Shown here: positions 56,198 to 62,471 of the stretch, piece by piece
How positions within the stretch are numbered: the stretch's first letter is position 1
How the letters are laid out: each line of letters opens with the position of its first letter
Assembly: GCA_017549145.1 (NCBI GenBank)
Contig: JAFYVM010000023.1
Coordinates: forward strand, 1-62,471
From: Bacteroidales bacterium
GTDB lineage: Bacteria; Bacteroidota; Bacteroidia; Bacteroidales; UBA932
DNA length: 62,471 nucleotides
Direction: 5' to 3'
Translations under genes and position numbers: made by a program
Notes under the pieces: generated by a model
Database searches by the model: none
Seen by the model: the letters and a program-made list of their open reading frames with translations, nothing else
Told to the model about the DNA's origin: nothing

Positions 56198-57336
56198 TGA
56201 ATTTCAAGAGAAATATCATCGTGACTGGTGGTGCTGGATTTATCGGCAGCCACGTTGTCAGACTTTTTGTAAACAAGTATCCTGAGTACCGTATTATCAA
56301 CGTAGATAAGTTGACTTATGCAGGTAACCTTGCAAATCTTAAGGATATTGAGGATAAGCCTAACTATGTCTTTGTAAAGGCAGATATATGTGATTTCGAC
56401 GCGATGTACGAGCTCATGCAGAAGTATGCAGTGGATGGCATTATCCACCTTGCAGCAGAGTCGCATGTTGACCGTTCAATCAAGGATCCGTTCACTTTTG
56501 CCCGCACAAACGTAATGGGTACGCTCAGCCTTCTTCAGGCTGCTAAGCTTATGTGGGAAGCACAACCTGAGAAATATGAGGGCAAGCGTTTCTACCACAT
56601 CTCGACAGACGAGGTGTATGGTGCACTTCAGATGAATCGTCCAGAGGGTATTGAGCCTCCTTTCAAGACAGTAGCTTCTTCAGAGGGACATAAGGCTTAT
56701 GGTGATGATTTCTTCTATGAGACTACCAAGTATAATCCTCACTCTCCATATTCAGCATCAAAGGCTTCATCTGACCACTTTGTACGCGCATTCCACGACA
56801 CATACGGCATGCCTACAATCGTGACCAACTGTTCTAACAACTACGGACCTTATCAGTTCCCAGAGAAGCTTATTCCGCTCTTCATCAATAATATCCGTAA
56901 CCGTAAGCCGCTTCCAGTATACGGAAAGGGTGAGAACGTTCGCGACTGGCTCTTCGTTGAGGACCATGCCAGAGCAATCGACGTGATCTTCCATGAGGGT
57001 AAGATTGCCGAAACTTATAATATCGGTGGTTTCAATGAGTGGAAGAATATCGACCTTATCAAGGTTATGATCAAGACCGTGGACAAGATTCTCGGCAACC
57101 CTGAGGGACACAGCCTTGAGCTCATCACATATGTGACAGACCGCCTTGGACATGATGCACGTTACGCAATCGATTCGACAAAGCTTCAGAAGGAACTAGG
57201 ATGGGAACCTTCACTCCAGTTTGAGGAGGGAATCGAGAAGACAGTAAGATGGTATCTTGATAATCAGGAGTGGATGGATAATATCACTTCTGGTGAGTAT
57301 GAGAAGTACTATCAGGATATGTACAAAGGTCGCTAA
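56197..57336 (+). CDS. rfbB: dTDP-glucose 4,6-dehydratase
   Basis: About 379 aa. Produces dTDP-4-keto-6-deoxyglucose, the branch point for rhamnose and viosamine-type sugars. Seen: VTGGAGFIGSHVVRLF, HLAAESHVDRSI, HISTDEVYG, catalytic YSASKASSDH, and TNCSNNYGPYQFPEKLIPL. The ATG at 56197 overlaps the rfbD stop and is preferred over 56176, which lies within rfbD. The stop is 1 nt from the stop of the convergent M28-like gene. Confidence 0.96.
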   Translation: MNFKRNIIVTGGAGFIGSHVVRLFVNKYPEYRIINVDKLTYAGNLANLKDIEDKPNYVFVKADICDFDAMYELMQKYAVDGIIHLAAESHVDRSIKDPFTFARTNVMGTLSLLQAAKLMWEAQPEKYEGKRFYHISTDEVYGALQMNRPEGIEPPFKTVASSEGHKAYGDDFFYETTKYNPHSPYSASKASSDHFVRAFHDTYGMPTIVTNCSNNYGPYQFPEKLIPLFINNIRNRKPLPVYGKGENVRDWLFVEDHARAIDVIFHEGKIAETYNIGGFNEWKNIDLIKVMIKTVDKILGNPEGHSLELITYVTDRLGHDARYAIDSTKLQKELGWEPSLQFEEGIEKTVRWYLDNQEWMDNITSGEYEKYYQDMYKGR

Positions 57337-57337
57337 G

Positions 57338-58360
57338 CTAGAGCATCTTCTCCAGCCAGTGATAAATAAGATAGATTCTCTTTTTGAGGATAGGATAGTT
57401 AAGACTCGCGGCTTTGTCGCGGGTCTTATTGTTATTCATGGTAATGCCTGATGTGAACATCACTGCCGGGATACCATGATCAATGAATACTCTCTGGTCA
57501 GAGAGTCTGTAGAACATGTTTGTGAAATTCTCACTTCCGTAATAACTATGCGCAATCTCCAGATTGAGATTATATAGTCTGTTACATGTGCTGATCTTCT
57601 CTTGTCTGCTGGAACTAAGTGAGTGATTGCCAAGCATTATGAGGTAGTCTTCGCGTCCAGATCTGAGAGGGGAGAGTGTGCAGCCGATCTGATCTATGTT
57701 AGCCATGAGAGTGATCATGCTCTTTCTGATTTTACCTCCTGTCACAGGGTCGGTAAGCTGACCTTTCTCAATCATTTTCCAGAATGCCTCTGAGCCTGCA
57801 AGGTCATGTCCGTTACCGTCAAATGCCACGAAAATAATATTGCTCTCCCATACTTTGCCACATGATCTCATGGCAGAGAACATCTCGGCAAGAGACATCA
57901 GTGCTGCAGTACCTGAAGCGTTGGCGTCTGCGCCAGGATAAATGGTGCCGTTAATCTTTCCGAGGTGATCGAAGTGAGCACCGACAATTACATATTTATT
58001 GCGAGAGGTTTTGGAACCGCCGGGAAGAAAACCGATGACATTAGTTCCACATACACCTTTGCTGGTTTTGAAACGATGGTGGTAGCTGCCCTTACTCTTT
58101 AAAAGCTTGATTTTCTCGAAATTTCTTCCGATCCATGTCGCAGCTTCAATAGCTCCTCTTGTACCTGTAGAGCGACCCTCGCACATATCATCGGTGAGAA
58201 ACTCCACCTTATGTCTGATTGTGGATTCGCTGATCTTATTTCTGGCAGGGAGGTGACTGCTGACCCAGATGCTTTGTGCGCTAGAGGAGAATGCCAGTAG
58301 CATGGCGATGATGGTCATCATCGACAGCTTTACTGAACTTTTTGAAAAAAAACACCTCAT
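57338..58360 (-). CDS. Exported M28-peptidase-like protein with degenerate active site
   Basis: 340 aa. Signal peptide ending about SSSAQ. M28 fold signatures: STGTRGAIEAATWIG, VGAHFDHLG (first His kept), PGADANASGTAAL (first Asp kept), MANIDQIG (Asp kept). The usual catalytic and metal-binding GEE is replaced by DGNGHDLAGSEAF, and the terminal His normally within an HTP-like loop is absent where the protein reads TSGITMNNNKTRDK. It is therefore probably a poor or non-peptidase member, or a subfamily with different chemistry. The gene is convergent with rfbB and divergent from the TPR gene. Confidence 0.75.
   Translation of the reverse strand: MRCFFSKSSVKLSMMTIIAMLLAFSSSAQSIWVSSHLPARNKISESTIRHKVEFLTDDMCEGRSTGTRGAIEAATWIGRNFEKIKLLKSKGSYHHRFKTSKGVCGTNVIGFLPGGSKTSRNKYVIVGAHFDHLGKINGTIYPGADANASGTAALMSLAEMFSAMRSCGKVWESNIIFVAFDGNGHDLAGSEAFWKMIEKGQLTDPVTGGKIRKSMITLMANIDQIGCTLSPLRSGREDYLIMLGNHSLSSSRQEKISTCNRLYNLNLEIAHSYYGSENFTNMFYRLSDQRVFIDHGIPAVMFTSGITMNNNKTRDKAASLNYPILKKRIYLIYHWLEKML
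57401..57436 (+). terminator. Terminator-like hairpin for the rfb operon, inside the M28-like gene
   Basis: A 10-bp stem, AAGACTCGCG (57401-57410) with CGCGGGTCTT (57418-57427, one G-T pair), and ATTGTTATT after it on the plus strand. It lies about 65 nt past the rfbB stop, within the antisense strand of the 3' end of the M28-like coding region. Confidence 0.55.
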
Positions 58361-58376
58361 ACGCCTGAGAAATTCG

Positions 58377-58384
58377 TATATTTG
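58377..58384 (+). promoter_or_regulatory. Probable -7 element of the TPR operon
   Basis: TATATTTG, about 78 nt before the TPR protein ATG at 58462, leaving a leader of about 70 nt that contains the inverted repeats at 58397-58426. Confidence 0.5.
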
Positions 58385-58396
58385 TAAGTTGGCTTG

Positions 58397-58426
58397 TTTT
58401 GGCCTGGTGCCAATTGGGCGCCAAAA
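58397..58426. promoter_or_regulatory. Nested inverted repeats between divergent genes
   Basis: TTTTGGC (58397-58403) and GCCAAAA (58420-58426) form the outer arms; inside are TTGGC-N5-GCCAA (58399-58413) and TTGGGCGCCAA (58414-58424). They sit between the two divergent promoters and could be an operator or an RNA hairpin in the TPR leader. Confidence 0.4.
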
Positions 58427-58429
58427 TTA
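58422..58429 (-). promoter_or_regulatory. Probable -7 element of the M28-like gene
   Basis: Reads TAATTTTG on the minus strand, about 62 nt upstream of the start at 58360. It overlaps the inverted repeats at 58397-58426. Confidence 0.4.
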
Positions 58430-58461
58430 GAAAAAAATATAAAGAACAAGAAATAAATCTG

Positions 58462-60489
58462 ATGCGTAACCAGCTTAAGCTCATAATCGTCGTTATAATC
58501 CTCCTTCTTAAGGTGGGATGTGCTGAACTGTGGGCGCAGTATGATAAGGATGTATTTTATGCTCGAGGCAGAATGGCCCTTTCCGAGGGTAAATATGCCA
58601 AGGCAATCGAAAACTTCAATATTCTGGCTCAGCTAGATACCTCTGATTATTGGAATTACTTCTTCCGTGGTATTGCAAAGTATAATCTTGGTGACCTTCG
58701 TGGAGCGAAACGTGATTTTGACCGTTCGGTAAGGGTGAACCCGGTATTTACAAACGGATATCATTACAGAGGTATTACTTCAAGTCGTTTCGGAGACTAT
58801 GATGCGGCGCTTGAAGATATGCAGAAGGCCATTGAGCTCAGACCAGGATATATGGGCCTATACTTCAGCCGTGGAGTTACATACTTCCTTTCTCAGCAGT
58901 TCGCCAAAGCAGTTGCAGATTTTGATAAATATATCAAGAAGGAACCTAAGGACCCGTCGGCATATTTGAATCGTGGTGCATCGTACCTGTTCTTGGGTGA
59001 TACTCTCAAGGCTCTGGCAGACTATGACAAGGCGATCAAACTTGATAGATTCGATCCGGAGGGATATGTCAGAAGAGGACGTCTGTATGCCTCGCAGAAT
59101 CTGTATGATCAGGCTATTGCCGATATGGATAAAGCTATTGATCTTGATACTACAAATACCTTTGCTTACTTCAATAGAGCATTGATGTATTATGAGCAGG
59201 AAAGGTATGTGGAGTGTCTGGATGACCTCAATAAGGTGTTGGAACAGGAGCCGGGTAACGCACTGACCCTTTACAACCGAGGCTTGATCAGGGCTCAGTT
59301 GGGAGCGTATGACGAGGCCTTGGATGACTTGGATAGGGTGATCAATATCAATCCTGATAATGTCCTGGCTCATTTCAATCGTGCATCAATCTTTGTGGAG
59401 CTTGGACTTTACCAGAATGCATTGGAGGATTACGATAAGGCCATCGAACTATATCCTGATTTTGCAAAGGCTTACATGAACAGGTCTGTAGTGAAGTACA
59501 TGCTCAAGCAGTATAAGGCTTCGAAGAAAGACTATGATCTGGCAATGAACAAGGTGAAGGAGTATCGTGCAAAGAATATGTCCGATGATGCCCTCAACTT
59601 TGCGGATACTACTAAGAAATATAGCTCGCTGTTGGCATTGGATGCAGAATTTGCAAAGAAAGACTTTAATGACGAGCTTCTCCAGCATAGAGATATTGAT
59701 GTTCGTCTGCGCCCTATGTATCAGATGGTGTTTACGGGTGAAAAGGATGAAGTGACTTATGCTCTTGAGCATAAGTATGAGAATCCATTGCTGGCTCGCT
59801 TTGAGGATGCTTCACCTGTGGGCCTTGGTGTTCGTAACAGCTCTATTGCACTTTCTGAATCAGTACTCAAGGAAATAGAGGAGGCTGCATGGAAGACAGC
59901 AGAGTCGCCTTCTAGTCAGGAGATATTCCTTCGTGGACTCTATGATAATGAGCAGAACATGTTCAACTCTGCACAGAATTACTATACAGAGGCTATTGCC
60001 AAGGCAGAAGAAACCGCTGGCGTGGAAGGACTTTACAAAGTATTCTATCTGATGAACAGAGGAGTGCTCAGGGCTGAGATGATTGAGTTCATTGCCTCAA
60101 TTGAAAACAGTGTGCAGGTACTCTCAATGGATGACAGTGGAAATACCCGCGCACGAGTAAAAGATCAGGTTACACGTCAGTATGACTATTCTGATGCAAT
60201 ACAGGATATGAAAGATGCTGCAACTGTGGTTACGAATATACCATATATATATTATAATCTAGGCAACCTATATTGCCTCTCGTCTGAGCATATCGCTTCT
60301 CTTGAGAACTACACCAAGGCCATTGAGCTATATCCTTATATGGGTGATGCATACTTCAATAGAGGTCTTGTGCTGATTTATCTTAAGGATAAGGAGAAAG
60401 GTTGTATTGACCTTTCACGTGCTGGAGAGCTTGGTGTGGCAGATGCCTACGGTGTGATTAAGAAGTATTGCGAGCAGTCGCAACAATAA
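58462..60489 (+). CDS. Exported tetratricopeptide-repeat protein
   Basis: About 675 aa. N-terminal hydrophobic signal ending around LWAQ. From about residue 15 to 370 there are roughly ten TPR units of 34 residues, for example YFFRGIAKYNLGDLRGAKRDFDRSV and AYFNRALMYYEQERYVECLDDL. The middle (370-560) has no motif I know, and two to three more TPRs close the protein (YYNLGNLYCLSSEHIASLENY). Probably a periplasmic scaffold. The ATG at 58462 is preferred because it opens directly into a signal peptide; a TTG at 58399 would add a non-secretory stretch inside the leader. The HAD gene follows 6 nt later. Confidence 0.85.
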   Translation: MRNQLKLIIVVIILLLKVGCAELWAQYDKDVFYARGRMALSEGKYAKAIENFNILAQLDTSDYWNYFFRGIAKYNLGDLRGAKRDFDRSVRVNPVFTNGYHYRGITSSRFGDYDAALEDMQKAIELRPGYMGLYFSRGVTYFLSQQFAKAVADFDKYIKKEPKDPSAYLNRGASYLFLGDTLKALADYDKAIKLDRFDPEGYVRRGRLYASQNLYDQAIADMDKAIDLDTTNTFAYFNRALMYYEQERYVECLDDLNKVLEQEPGNALTLYNRGLIRAQLGAYDEALDDLDRVININPDNVLAHFNRASIFVELGLYQNALEDYDKAIELYPDFAKAYMNRSVVKYMLKQYKASKKDYDLAMNKVKEYRAKNMSDDALNFADTTKKYSSLLALDAEFAKKDFNDELLQHRDIDVRLRPMYQMVFTGEKDEVTYALEHKYENPLLARFEDASPVGLGVRNSSIALSESVLKEIEEAAWKTAESPSSQEIFLRGLYDNEQNMFNSAQNYYTEAIAKAEETAGVEGLYKVFYLMNRGVLRAEMIEFIASIENSVQVLSMDDSGNTRARVKDQVTRQYDYSDAIQDMKDAATVVTNIPYIYYNLGNLYCLSSEHIASLENYTKAIELYPYMGDAYFNRGLVLIYLKDKEKGCIDLSRAGELGVADAYGVIKKYCEQSQQ

Positions 60490-60495
60490 AAGATT

Positions 60496-61128
60496 ATGAA
60501 GAAAGCAATAATATTTGACATGGGTGGGGTCCTTGTTGATCTGGATCTTGAGGATTGCAAGAAGGCCTTCATTGAAAACCTTGGTTTTAATGAAATCAAT
60601 GTGATTCTTGATCCTTGCCACCAGAAAGGAATCATCGGAGAATTGGAAGAGGGACTTGTCACTGCAGATGAGTTCCGAGCATACGTGCTTGAACGTTCTA
60701 ATCCAGGTGCGCAGCCACATCTTGTTGATGAGTCTTTGTGGCGTATTCTTGTAAGCATTGAGCCAAAGAAGGTAGACCTCCTCAAGAAGCTCTCTCAGAA
60801 GTATGACCTGTATATGTTGAGCAACAATAATCCTATATGTGTACGTCGCGCGGAGGTTATTTTTGCTGAGGCTGGCTTCCCGATGTACGAGGGCTTTAAG
60901 AAATGCTATATATCTTCAGAGATGAAGGCATTGAAACCATCTGAGAAGTTCTATAAAGCAGTAGTCGAGGATATTGCATTGCCTGCAGAGGAAATGCTCT
61001 TTATCGATGACTCTCAGAGGAATGTAGATGGAGCTATAGCAGCAGGACTTCCAGCTGTGTACTACCAGCCTGGAACTGATTTGGCAAGCGTGCTTGCTGA
61101 GGCTTTGTGTGATTCGTCAATTCTTTAA
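60496..61128 (+). CDS. HAD-family phosphatase (YihX-like)
   Basis: 210 aa, cytoplasmic. HAD motifs: IIFDMGGVLVD (nucleophile Asp8; Gly where many HADs have the second Asp, typical of this branch), YMLSNNN, Lys in EMKALKPSEKFY, and FIDDSQRNVDGA. It likely removes phosphate from a sugar or nucleotide phosphate. It is in one operon with the TPR gene before it and the hydrolase after it. Confidence 0.88.
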   Translation: MKKAIIFDMGGVLVDLDLEDCKKAFIENLGFNEINVILDPCHQKGIIGELEEGLVTADEFRAYVLERSNPGAQPHLVDESLWRILVSIEPKKVDLLKKLSQKYDLYMLSNNNPICVRRAEVIFAEAGFPMYEGFKKCYISSEMKALKPSEKFYKAVVEDIALPAEEMLFIDDSQRNVDGAIAAGLPAVYYQPGTDLASVLAEALCDSSIL

Positions 61129-61142
61129 CAGGAGGTTGCCGA

Positions 61143-61937
61143 ATGATAAAGTTCATGAGTTTTTCCAGTGGAAGTTGCGGTAACTGCTACTATCTTGGCA
61201 ATGAGGAGAAGGGAATCCTTATTGATGCTGGAGTAAGTCTTAGACGCCTTAAAAAGACATTGATGGAGAATGGACTCGACTTGGATTCGTTCTCAGCTAT
61301 CCTTGTTACCCATGATCATCTGGATCATATCCGTCATCTAGGCTCATTCTGCAAGAAGATTGCAAAGCCTGTATATACATCTGCAGATATCCATGCTGCC
61401 CTTGCAAAGCACACCTTTACCGCAGATCATATTGCTTCATGTAGAAAGGTCCTTGCAGAAGGGGAGTGGAATGATGTGGCAGGGATGAAGGTAAGATACT
61501 TTGTCGTACCTCATGACGCAACACAGACTGTTGGCTATGCCATAGAGCTTGAAGGACGCAGATTCGTCATTATGACTGATGTCGGTAGAATGACAGATGA
61601 GGCTGTAGAATATGCTCGTACAGCAGATACCGTTGTTGTCGAGTCAAACTACGATATGGATATGCTAATGAGTGGTCCATATACTTACGAGCTTAAGATG
61701 CGTATCGTTCAGGGATGCGGACACCTAAGCAATGATGAGTGTGCTTCTGCAATCAAGCGTTTTCATCATCCTGGCCTCAAGAATGTATTCCTCTGTCATT
61801 TGAGTGAGAATAACAACACTCGTGACCTTGCATTCAATTGCTCGCTCGCAGCGTTGCAGGAGCTTGGCGTAAAGAAAGGTGAACTTGCCCTTCGATGCCT
61901 CCCACGCCAGTATCCTTCGCCTCTATTCAATCTCTAA
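61143..61937 (+). CDS. YycJ/WalJ-like metallo-beta-lactamase-fold hydrolase
   Basis: 264 aa. Metal motif VTHDHLDHIRHL (HxHxDH), later histidines in VVPHDATQ, the Asp in IMTDVGRM, and CGHLSNDECA plus FLCHLSENNN. It resembles YycJ, a predicted exonuclease-like enzyme linked to cell-wall/DNA-replication coordination in Firmicutes, though the role in Bacteroidetes is unclear. AGGAGG about 7 nt upstream fixes the start. It is the last gene before a strong terminator. Confidence 0.88.
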   Translation: MIKFMSFSSGSCGNCYYLGNEEKGILIDAGVSLRRLKKTLMENGLDLDSFSAILVTHDHLDHIRHLGSFCKKIAKPVYTSADIHAALAKHTFTADHIASCRKVLAEGEWNDVAGMKVRYFVVPHDATQTVGYAIELEGRRFVIMTDVGRMTDEAVEYARTADTVVVESNYDMDMLMSGPYTYELKMRIVQGCGHLSNDECASAIKRFHHPGLKNVFLCHLSENNNTRDLAFNCSLAALQELGVKKGELALRCLPRQYPSPLFNL

Positions 61938-61945
61938 TATAGAAT

Positions 61946-61980
61946 AGCAGAACATCCCGACGGGGTGTTCTGCTGTTTTT
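61946..61980 (+). terminator. Intrinsic terminator after the YycJ-like gene
   Basis: AGCAGAACA-TCCC pairs with GGGG-TGTTCTGCT around a short GAC loop, followed by GTTTTT. Confidence 0.75.
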
Positions 61981-62000
61981 ATGTACGAAAGGTAAACGAA

Positions 62001-62028
62001 AAGGCAGCCACTGAAAAGTGACTGCCTT
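62001..62028 (-). terminator. Terminator-like hairpin after pckA
   Basis: AAGGCAGCCACT (62001-62012) with AGTGACTGCCTT (62017-62028), mismatched at two positions around GAAA. On the minus strand it follows the pckA stop by 25 nt and is followed by TTCGTTT. Confidence 0.6.
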
Positions 62029-62052
62029 ATATTTAATCTGTGATTGTTCAGA

Positions 62053-62471
62053 TTAGAGAGCTGGACCAGCTGCTACGAGAGACTTACCGAGGTCGTTACC
62101 AGTGAACTTAGCGAAGTTCTTGATGAAGCGACCTGCGAGATCCTTAGCCTTCTCCTCCCACTGGCATGCGCATGCGTAAGTGTCGCGTGGGTCGAGGATA
62201 GCTGGGTCAACGCCAGGGAGTTCTGTAGGAACTGTGAAGTTGAAGTAAGGAATCTGCTTAGTAGGAGCCTTGTCGATAGAACCATCGAGAATTGCGTCGA
62301 TAATTCCACGAGTATCCTTGATAGAGATACGCTTACCTGTACCGTTCCATCCTGTGTTTACGAGGTATGCCTTAGCACCAACCTTCTCCATTCTCTTAAC
62401 GAGCTCCTCACCGTACTTAGTTGGGTGGAGTGAAAGGAATGCTGCACCGAAGCAAGCTGAGAAAGTAGGAG
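62053..62471 (-). CDS. pckA: Phosphoenolpyruvate carboxykinase (ATP), C-terminal part
   Basis: The visible 138 or so residues belong to the C-terminal lobe: [21 protein letters not shown], then [20 protein letters not shown] and [13 protein letters not shown], all hallmarks of ATP-type PEPCK. It interconverts oxaloacetate and PEP, in Bacteroidetes often running towards oxaloacetate for succinate formation. The start and active-site lobe lie beyond the right edge. The stop is TAA at 62053-62055. Confidence 0.95.
   Translation of the reverse strand, partial: PTFSACFGAAFLSLHPTKYGEELVKRMEKVGAKAYLVNTGWNGTGKRISIKDTRGIIDAILDGSIDKAPTKQIPYFNFTVPTELPGVDPAILDPRDTYACACQWEEKAKDLAGRFIKNFAKFTGNDLGKSLVAAGPAL

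Noticed and set aside
58858-59373. 171-aa minus-strand frame inside the TPR gene
   Set aside because: Antisense to clear tandem TPR repeats; the open frame follows from repeat codon bias.
1-62471. tRNA, rRNA or transposon genes
   Set aside because: No cloverleaf, rRNA-like stretch, transposase or flanking inverted repeats were recognised by eye; a tool search could still find a missed tRNA.

Overview
The window looks like a chromosome segment from a gut-type Bacteroidales bacterium (Bacteroidetes). The evidence is two SusC/SusD outer-membrane uptake loci, many lipoproteins with BACON, DUF4458, DUF4906 and related Bacteroidetes domains, a complete nqrABCDE set plus partial nqrF, and several promoters of the Bacteroidetes form (TTTG/TTG, about 19 nt, TAnnTTTG). 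I cannot name the genus from sequence alone. No tRNA, rRNA, CRISPR array, prophage or transposase was seen.

Layout. 1-5782 (minus): the Na+-pumping NADH:quinone reductase operon nqrA-F, with nqrF cut by the left edge. 5938-8403: PcrA/UvrD helicase, followed by a promoter plus terminator pair that could make a small RNA. 8693-12661: two fimbria-like or surface lipoproteins (DUF4493/DUF6359 and DUF4906 type). 12910-28157: SusCD locus 1, with surface lipoproteins (Calx-beta-like, BACON, two leucine-rich-repeat proteins), a secreted subtilisin, a DUF1573 protein and a lipocalin-like lipoprotein; this suggests protein or peptide capture. 28240-28322: twin palindromic repeats with identical arms and different cores. 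28335-31972: SGNH hydrolase, DnaK and an RluA-type pseudouridine synthase. 32003-44774: SusCD locus 2, with a triple-repeat BACON/jelly-roll-like protein, a beta-propeller-like lipoprotein, a metallophosphoesterase, a histidine acid phosphatase of the phytase/MINPP type and an exported TIM-barrel isomerase-like protein; this suggests scavenging of a phosphorylated substrate.

44824-57336: a surface-glycan or small-molecule operon. An MsbA-like ABC exporter and an RgpF-like glycosyltransferase are tightly packed with a VioA-like sugar aminotransferase, an ATP-grasp ligase, an opine-dehydrogenase-like enzyme, a protein that looks like a fused coenzyme-B12-dependent glutamate-mutase-type enzyme, and a family 2 glycosyltransferase. 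The dTDP-rhamnose genes rfbC-A-D-B follow. Read together, rfbA/rfbB would supply dTDP-4-keto-6-deoxyglucose, the VioA-like enzyme would make its 4-amino sugar, and the B12 mutase, opine dehydrogenase and ATP-grasp enzymes could make and attach an unusual amino-acid-derived acyl group. This is the best candidate for an undescribed system in the window.

57338-62471: an M28-peptidase-like protein missing several expected zinc ligands (minus), a TPR protein, a HAD phosphatase and a YycJ-like metallo-beta-lactamase-fold hydrolase in one operon, then the C-terminal end of PEP carboxykinase (minus), cut by the right edge.
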